Under the pieces are notes generated by a model, which saw nothing but the letters and a program-made list of their open reading frames with translations, searched no databases and was not told where the DNA came from. Both the position numbers and the translations under genes were made by a program. A stretch of 64,000 bases of DNA from Helicoverpa zea (lineage: Eukaryota > Arthropoda > Insecta > Lepidoptera > Noctuidae): contig NC_061455.1 of NCBI RefSeq assembly GCF_022581195.2, positions 9,504,189 to 9,568,188 of the forward strand, read 5' to 3'. Within the stretch, counting starts at the first letter, position 1; the number at the start of each line of letters is the position of its first letter. Positions 59,201-64,000 of the stretch are shown here, piece by piece.

Positions 59201-62200
59201 CTGTGGTACTCCAAATAAAACTTCACGTTCGGTGGACCTAAATATTTCTTCGCGCTTATTATGTATGTTAATTTTAGTTATCTCAGTTTTTTGTATTCTA
59301 TTTTTTAGGTAAGATTCGAGTAGACTAAGTACATTGCCTCTAATGCCATAGGCTTCCAGTTTCGATATTAAGGTGGGATAATGTACATAATCGAACGCCT
59401 GGGTCATATCGCAAAATATGCTGCACACAGGATTTCGCTTGTCAACATTACTAAGGACATTATATAGGAAGTCGTATATGGCCATATTAATTGTTTTATG
59501 TATTCGGAAGCCCTTTTGTTCTTCGCACAATATATTAAACTTTTCGATGAATTTATAGAGTTCCTTATATATATATTTCTCGAATACTTTAGATAGTACA
59601 GGTATTAATGAAATAGGTCGGTAATATTCCATTTGTTCCCTATTTTCTTTTTTGAAGAGTGGCTTTACAATTGATATTTTTAGGGCGTCTGGGTAGATAC
59701 CCGCACTGATAGATAGATTAAGTATATAACTTAGGTGATTGCATATTTCCATTGATACACTTTTAAGTATCTTGGTAGCTATACAATCGTACCCTACACT
59801 ATTCGTATTTTTCAATGACATTATTATTTTGTGGATGTCTAGTGGTACACTGGGAGCCATGAACATTGATTTGCTATTTGTGTTAATTTTACAATGTTTT
59901 GGTTTGCTATTAACCTGAAGCTTCCCCTGCACTTTATCAATAAAATAGTTATTGAACTCTTCAGCTATGTCATTGGGATCTGTCAGAGTATGGCTTTTTA
60001 GTTTTATTTTATTGATATTATATTTAGGTAGATTATATTTTGCACGGTTGATCAATTGCCAAGTTGTTTTAGATTTATTATTAGATGATTTTATTTTATG
60101 GTTGTTTTGCGCTTTTTGTGTTAAATTTATAATTTTTTTATGCAGTTGTGAGTAATTTGTAAAACATTTTTTATTAGTTTTGTTTGGGTTTAATCTAAAC
60201 TGCCACAAAAGTTTTCTTTTCTTACGACTACCCAATTTAATACCTTTGGACAGCCATTTAGGTTTTTTTACAACATTTATTTTAGTTAGCTTGATTGGAA
60301 AACATAAGTCATATATTAATTTAAATAAATCAATAAATGCATTGTACGCTATATTGGGGTCATCCGTATCGTAAATCTCTGAGAATGTAAGGCTCTTTAT
60401 ATAATTTTTAAATTTGGCTGTATTTTCAGTACTGTAGTCTCTTTTATTTACGTACCAATAGTTTATAGCAAACGTCGTTTGTACTGGACAATGAATCAGT
60501 TGTGCAGTGTGATCGGATAACGCTAGCTCTATTACGTCTGTCTTACATGACTTACTAAAGTTGTGCGCAATGTTGTCGATACAAGTCATACTAGCTAAGC
60601 GGGTAGGTTTTTTTATTGCAAGTTTTAAGTTATAACTCATTAAAAGATATTCAAAAGCATTTGTGTAACTGTTTTGTTTTAGTACGTCAATGTTAAAGTC
60701 ACCAGCTATCACAATGTTAGTGTAACGCGCACGCGATATTACCTGTAGAAGGTGTTCAAGTCTATCCAGACAGTAGTTAAGATTATTTACATTAGGTACT
60801 CTATATATACAAACAACAATTATCTTATAATCAGTCAGTTCAATTGCGCAACACTCAAATAAGCCTGATGTAGATAAATTTGATATATTAGGTAGTTCTT
60901 TCCATTGTATTCCGTGTCTTACAAGGATGCAGGCCCCTCCCCTTTTTTTCCCCTCTCTACAATAGTAAGCTGCTAAACCATAATTAGGCACATATAATTC
61001 ATGCTGATATCCTTTCATTATGAAGTGTTCCGTTATGCACAGAACATCCACATTTATCTTTTTTTCTGACAGTTCATCTAAACATAAAGTGAGCATATTA
61101 GATTTATTTACTAATCCTGCAATATTTTGATGTAATATTTTGAGGTATTTATTAGAGAAAAAACGATTGACATTCATTGTGGTTGGTGTCACAATGGGAG
61201 GATTCAAAATTTTCTCTATCAGGCACATTAATTACATCACACATATCAAATTCCTTAATCATCAAGCCCAAATTCATAAATATGTTAGACATGCCGTAGT
61301 TATTTACAATTCCATATTTCTTCCAAAACATTTTATAATCATAAGATAGATAATAATTCGAATCAAACAAATATGCATAATGGTGAGTACATGCATCAAG
61401 ATATAAAAGACTATTAAATGATTCTATCCTTCCGTTATACATAGTTGAATAGCCATTAAGTCTAAAAGTAGGCGCACATATTATAACATTTGTATGATTA
61501 ATTTTTGAAAGAGTTTGACGTATAGCGATGGTTAAATCGATGTAATTGTTCGTTTGCCGGAAATCTGCTTCACCGATGAAAATTAGGCAGTAATCATCCA
61601 TTGTATAGTTTTTCAACTTGAGATCAATGTTGTCGATAAGTTTCATTATACCACAACCAGGTGACAGGTAGTGGCAAACTTTGTAATTGGGGAACGTTTT
61701 TTCTGCGATTGTGAGTATTTTGTTTTTATTATTCGTACTCAAAATGCATAACTTCATATCACTACTCGTGTCCTGTTGGTTAGATTGTTTGACAGTGGAG
61801 GTAGGCTGTAGTTTATTAGGGTTCTTCTGTTTCTTCGTATTATCATCTTGTGTATCGCAAACTTTATTCGGCGTACCCGCGCTTTTATGTGGTTTCGGTA
61901 TCGGTAATTCCTTTTTTGCTTGTTTTGATGATGTGACTTTAGAGCTTGGTTCAGTTTGAGTTTGTTTATCACACCCATCGTTATTAGTTATATTTATCTT
62001 TTTACTTGATACGTTCAACTTAGCTGGACTATAGTTCGGCCATTCAGAGAATGCGTTCCTGACACGTCGCGATTGAACTGACGACGTAACTTTGCAATGG
62101 CGTTGCAGTTACGATAAAAATATTTTTGCTGGTTGTTTACCGTTTTAACAATTGAGGAGCATTAAAACAACATTATTATATCAATAATCAATGAATGTAG

Positions 62201-64000
62201 TTACGTCGTCAGTTCAATCGCGACGTGTCAGGAACGCATTCTCTGAATGGCCGAACTATACTAGTTATTTTTTTAAAGATGTCATTTTTCTTCGTTAAGT
62301 TTTCGTTAAGTTTTTTTAGCTTACTATTCTCAATTGATAGGGATTCTATTTCTGAATGGGCACTTTGTAGTTCTAACGTGAGGTTGAACACTTGTTCTTT
62401 CAGTTTTTTTATTTCGTCATCGTCGTCATCAGACAATTCGGGTAGGCTAGTGGCAGTCTCATTTACTACATTTGTTGTGTGAAGTTCGTTTTCATCTGTG
62501 AGCATGGAATCCGATTTTGTTCTGGGTCGGCGGAACGTGATGTTTTCTAAGAAATTCATTTCACTAATTTATCAAACTTGAATGAATAACACTGTTTTTC
62601 TTCTTGGATGGTAATTTTATTTAATGCCCTCTAGTGCCTAATAGCAGTACTATATTTAATGTTGAAATATCGATCAACTAGTTAGTTCAGTGACTCGTCA
62701 ATAGGTGTCGTAGAAACAGTTTTTCTTACTGAGAACATAGATGGCGGTGCTGTTACTATACTAATGCAATATTTGAGAATGACTTGTGATAATTTGAGTT
62801 TCCAACGATATATGAAGTTTTCACAAATGCACTTTTTAAACGTTTTATGGGTTAAAATGTTATTTCAATCACTCAAAACTGTGGTTCTTGGTATTTCCAA
62901 AGTTTCAAATCACTTCCAGAGTTAAAAGATATTGAATTAACTGTTATCTTAGAAAATGTTTTAACACTTTACCGCCAATTGTTTATTATAGTTTTTTGTC
63001 ACTATTATAGTACGGTTCTTTTGGATAACACTTACACATGTAATTTGGAACTCACTTTTACTAATTTAACTTTATTAACTACTCGTAATGCACTTAAACT
63101 ATTTTTAATTAGATAAAATTTACACAGGGATTTATTTTACTTGTTTACTAGATGAGCGCCATCTAGCGATTCCTTTAATAATTCTTTTAAAATAGTAATT
63201 GAATTACTATTTTAAAAGAATTATTAATTTTGAGTATTTACTTTACTTTTGAGTATGTCACTGGTGGTCGATGTTAGTTTAGGGTTAGATTTTAATCATC
63301 CTATTCCACGCTAGATGGATTTACAAAAAATGGGTGGCTTCCCATAAAAGGCGTATAAGGGTGGAGCACGGGTGGAGACAGTAACGTTCCTCGTCCCCCG
63401 CTCACCCGAATTTTGGCGCGCTGCTTTGTTAGGAGATTTTTCGTTAGGGCATCTCCGCTAGTCTTTTCTCCTCCGTGGGTACGGTGTTTTATAAATGCAT
63501 GTATATGATTCGGTGTTTTATATGGATGACGGTTAACTGACCATTTAACTATGGCGCTTTCAAGTTTTAATATCTAATACGGGCATAGGAAGTTATTATA
63601 TGATCAAGACCACCATAAATGGCGAATTCCCGAATTTTTGGATTACTTATTGCAATTGCGATTTGAGGACTGTGGGCGGTGGTGTACAAAACGTCTAATT
63701 TTGTCCAAAAGTTGAAATATATGTATGTTTGAATTAGTAAATTCTATTAAAGCAATAATATCGGTGTGAAATGTTGAGTAAAAAGTTTACCTCAAAAGAC
63801 CCGTTAAGAACACTGGAGATTTCCCAACAAAGTGAAGTATCCACTACGTTGACATCTTTGGAAAATCTAGACAGGATTCTTCCGACAGGTGTCACTTCGA
63901 AGAATTGCAAGGGAGATTTGAAGACATTGTCCAACATGATCGCGTGAAGTATCTTCGCTGCTTTCCAGCAAGCCAAGAACGGCATTAGGTCGACAAACAG
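53268..64000 (-). CDS. ABCC1/MRP-type paralogue, 3' part (seven exons; cut by window edge)
   Basis: A second MRP transporter gene in tandem, upstream of the first. Visible exons: from the right edge to 63791 (MPFLACWKAAKILHA, then EVTPVGRILSRFSKDV), 55011-54794 (PTSRQLMRIESVARSP), 54700-54502, 54396-54298, 54217-53797, 53705-53539 and 53462-53268. Lengths and phases equal those of exons 19-25 of the first gene (218, 199, 99, 421, 167, 195 bases). The NBD2 motifs GIVGRTGAGKSTL, LSVGQRQLV, LLVLDEATAAVD and IAHRL are intact, and the stop is TGA at 53268-53270. Exons 19-22 differ from the first gene at many residues, while exons 23-25 are almost identical. No alternative partner for exon 19 is visible here. 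The 5' part lies beyond base 64000. Confidence 0.9.
55225..55380. repeat. dispersed MITE-family fragment
   Basis: GGGTACGGTCACGAAGGAGA and AAAGACTAGCGGAGATGCCC, followed by GGCAGGCGTGGCTGG, are the complement of the copy near 63420-63490 and related to the intron element at 27619-27873. There is no coding capacity. Confidence 0.5.
55450..56740 (+). mobile_element. mariner element with dead transposase
   Basis: Terminal repeats: CGTAAGGCTGCCTTTTAAGT at the left and the complement of ACTTAAAAGGCAGCCCTCG at the right, flanked by TA (55448-55449, 56741-56742), 1.29 kb, the usual mariner size. Plus-strand transposase pieces include TPMTEDNIDAVRQLILADRH, ISGTTIQKILHEEFGVKK, SGDESWIYGYYPDYK, then HVATVVLEDRK and SLSNNDFFTFPKIKQSLR. 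It is inactive: a TGA replaces a codon at 56156-56158, frames shift in the N-terminal part and near 56205, and the second catalytic position reads HHHNASSH, where mariners have Asp before NASSH. It sits in the paralogue's 8.8-kb intron. Confidence 0.9.
57258..57459 (+). repeat. LINE-like 3'-end interspersed repeat (fullest copy)
   Basis: Runs from AGCCGTTTTCCCGCGGTTTC through AAATATAGCCTATGTTACTT, GAAAGAATATTTAAAATCGG and TCCAGTAGTTTTTGAG to TTTATAATATTAGAATAGAT. This is a very common insect dispersed repeat, probably the 3' end of a non-LTR element; several decayed copies occur elsewhere in the window. Confidence 0.65.
58292..61228 (-). CDS. LINE ORF2: endonuclease/reverse transcriptase, intact
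   Basis: About 978 codons without interruption. The N-terminal endonuclease carries LHQNIAGLVNK, LCITEHF, VIAGDFNIDVL and ALSDHTAQL with the catalytic SDH. The reverse transcriptase has YYRPISLIPVLSKVFEK, then SIFCDMTQAFDYVHY, FGVPQGSVLGPFMFILYIND and the FADDSTI catalytic box. The C-terminus has a conserved RYGIIFWGNSSGRE and KRCIRAIFKLQTTDSC block shared with the LINE at 45715-48722, ending LNKSYYSISEFLNE. The first Met overlaps the end of ORF1 by 77 bases. Both catalytic domains look functional by their motifs. Confidence 0.9.
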   Translation of the reverse strand: MCLIEKILNPPIVTPTTMNVNRFFSNKYLKILHQNIAGLVNKSNMLTLCLDELSEKKINVDVLCITEHFIMKGYQHELYVPNYGLAAYYCREGKKRGGACILVRHGIQWKELPNISNLSTSGLFECCAIELTDYKIIVVCIYRVPNVNNLNYCLDRLEHLLQVISRARYTNIVIAGDFNIDVLKQNSYTNAFEYLLMSYNLKLAIKKPTRLASMTCIDNIAHNFSKSCKTDVIELALSDHTAQLIHCPVQTTFAINYWYVNKRDYSTENTAKFKNYIKSLTFSEIYDTDDPNIAYNAFIDLFKLIYDLCFPIKLTKINVVKKPKWLSKGIKLGSRKKRKLLWQFRLNPNKTNKKCFTNYSQLHKKIINLTQKAQNNHKIKSSNNKSKTTWQLINRAKYNLPKYNINKIKLKSHTLTDPNDIAEEFNNYFIDKVQGKLQVNSKPKHCKINTNSKSMFMAPSVPLDIHKIIMSLKNTNSVGYDCIATKILKSVSMEICNHLSYILNLSISAGIYPDALKISIVKPLFKKENREQMEYYRPISLIPVLSKVFEKYIYKELYKFIEKFNILCEEQKGFRIHKTINMAIYDFLYNVLSNVDKRNPVCSIFCDMTQAFDYVHYPTLISKLEAYGIRGNVLSLLESYLKNRIQKTEITKINIHNKREEIFRSTEREVLFGVPQGSVLGPFMFILYINDLPKCIKHPVTLFADDSTITIPCQVIESYRSDINNSLEQAVNWLDSNNLKINLTKTKTIHFRQRTPSININIQHGNNIIEEVVNTKFLGLIIDQKLNWESHIDTLCKKISKSAYALHTLSSIVYMDALLTAYYGLVESHLRYGIIFWGNSSGRETAFKAQKRCIRAIFKLQTTDSCMPYFKEYNILTLPCLYILEIALFVKSNPNKFQLLADNFPRSRRNNSLLYLQTSKTALMRKSVYCMAPVIYNKIPKQWKELPLLKFKKKLRKFLLNKSYYSISEFLNEKDFTI
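61152..62559 (-). pseudogene. LINE ORF1 with SGNH/esterase-like domain, split by a MITE
   Basis: The N-terminal part (62559-62259) encodes an acidic stretch (LSDDDDDEIKKL) and a coiled coil (LELQSAHSEIESLSIENSKL). The C-terminal part (62031-61152) has a Lys/Pro-rich segment followed by a region resembling a GDSL/SGNH hydrolase (LSPGCGIMKLIDNI, CLIFIGEADFRQTNN, NVIICAPTFRLNG). Esterase-like ORF1 proteins are known from CR1 elements. The element at 62032-62258 interrupts the frame and brings stops, so the copy cannot make full ORF1 protein. Whether the catalytic Ser/His are retained cannot be judged by eye. Confidence 0.75.
62032..62258. mobile_element. 227-bp TA-flanked MITE inside LINE ORF1
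   Basis: The ends TAGTTCGGCCATTCAGAGAA and complement are almost perfect over about 60 bp each, with TA at 62030-62031 and 62259-62260. The left 150 bases match the left end of the 964-bp element at 4153-5116, so it is a short deletion derivative of the same family. Confidence 0.88.
62600..63790. other. MRP paralogue intron sequence: palindrome and dispersed repeat, no gene
   Basis: Holds the perfect palindrome at 63175-63227 and, at about 63330-63480, a copy of the dispersed sequence AAGGCGTATAAG … GGCATCTCCGCTAG that also occurs near 26100, 27780 and 55240. No coding frame was recognised. Confidence 0.55.
63175..63227. repeat. perfect palindrome, 26-base arms around one base
   Basis: The left arm (63175-63200) and right arm (63202-63227) are exact reverse complements separated by a single G. 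The arm begins TTAATAATTCTTTTAAAATA. It is AT-only in large part and would form a cruciform or hairpin. Confidence 0.85.

Larger units (their letters stand above)
58015..62600 (-). mobile_element. nearly full-length CR1/Daphne-like LINE
   Basis: A two-ORF non-LTR retrotransposon on the minus strand with a (TCTTTA)n-type tail at 58016-58050. ORF1 starts at 62559 and ORF2 ends at 58292. ORF2 is open over its full length. ORF1 is intact except for a 227-bp MITE insertion with its TA duplication; removing those 229 bases leaves an uninterrupted 392-codon frame. The 5' end is not exactly defined (about 62600). This suggests recent insertion. It lies in the paralogue's intron. Confidence 0.85.

Noticed and set aside
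60952..61228. separate small host gene upstream of LINE ORF2
   Set aside because: The frame continues directly into the endonuclease motifs, so it is the ORF2 N-terminus.

Overview
This is a window of an insect nuclear genome, most likely a moth (Lepidoptera). The pointers are AT-rich DNA with spliced genes, a Drosophila-MRP-like ABC transporter with paired alternative exons, tRNA-derived SINEs, an RTE 3' end of the '(ATG)n' type, and many small DNA transposons. The order is an inference from repeat style, not from a database match. There are no bacterial genes, rRNA genes or CRISPR arrays. Both real host genes lie on the minus strand.

Layout. 1-2015: the 5' half of a Jockey/I-type LINE (ORF1 plus the start of ORF2) running off the left edge. 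2184-3541: a 1.35-kb foldback element. 3579-12238: two nested P elements. Element A (plus strand, internally deleted, target duplication GTATTAAT) was entered by element B (minus strand, 5.9 kb, target duplication GTTTTTTT). B carries a complete four-exon THAP-domain transposase of about 877 residues; A keeps only a THAP-domain reading frame of about 132 residues. 12248-15970: small inverted-repeat elements, a PIF/Harbinger relic and noncoding DNA.

15971-45180 (minus): a complete ABCC1/MRP-type transporter gene. I assembled 25 coding positions whose splice phases all agree, giving 1515 residues with TMD0-TMD1-NBD1-linker-TMD2-NBD2. Two exon positions, 9 and 19, each have two interchangeable copies, as in the Drosophila MRP gene. 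The introns hold a hAT element (32490-33236, 8-bp duplication), SINE and RTE pieces, MITEs and a degraded DDE_3 transposon.

45505-48722: a CR1/Daphne-like LINE whose RT is broken by one base. 49637-51269: a third P-element copy with an 8-bp target duplication. 53268-64000 (minus): the 3' part of a tandem paralogue of the MRP gene, running off the right edge. Its last three exons (NBD2) are almost identical in DNA to those of the first gene, introns included, while the exons just upstream are clearly diverged; this suggests gene conversion. Its 8.8-kb intron holds a dead mariner (55450-56740) and a nearly intact two-ORF LINE (58015-62600) whose ORF1 is split by a 227-bp TA-flanked MITE.

Together the window shows a duplicated efflux-pump locus that increases transporter diversity by alternative exons and gene duplication, set in dense mobile DNA. 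The P-element family is notable for combining a coding-competent copy with a KP-like, DNA-binding-domain-only derivative.
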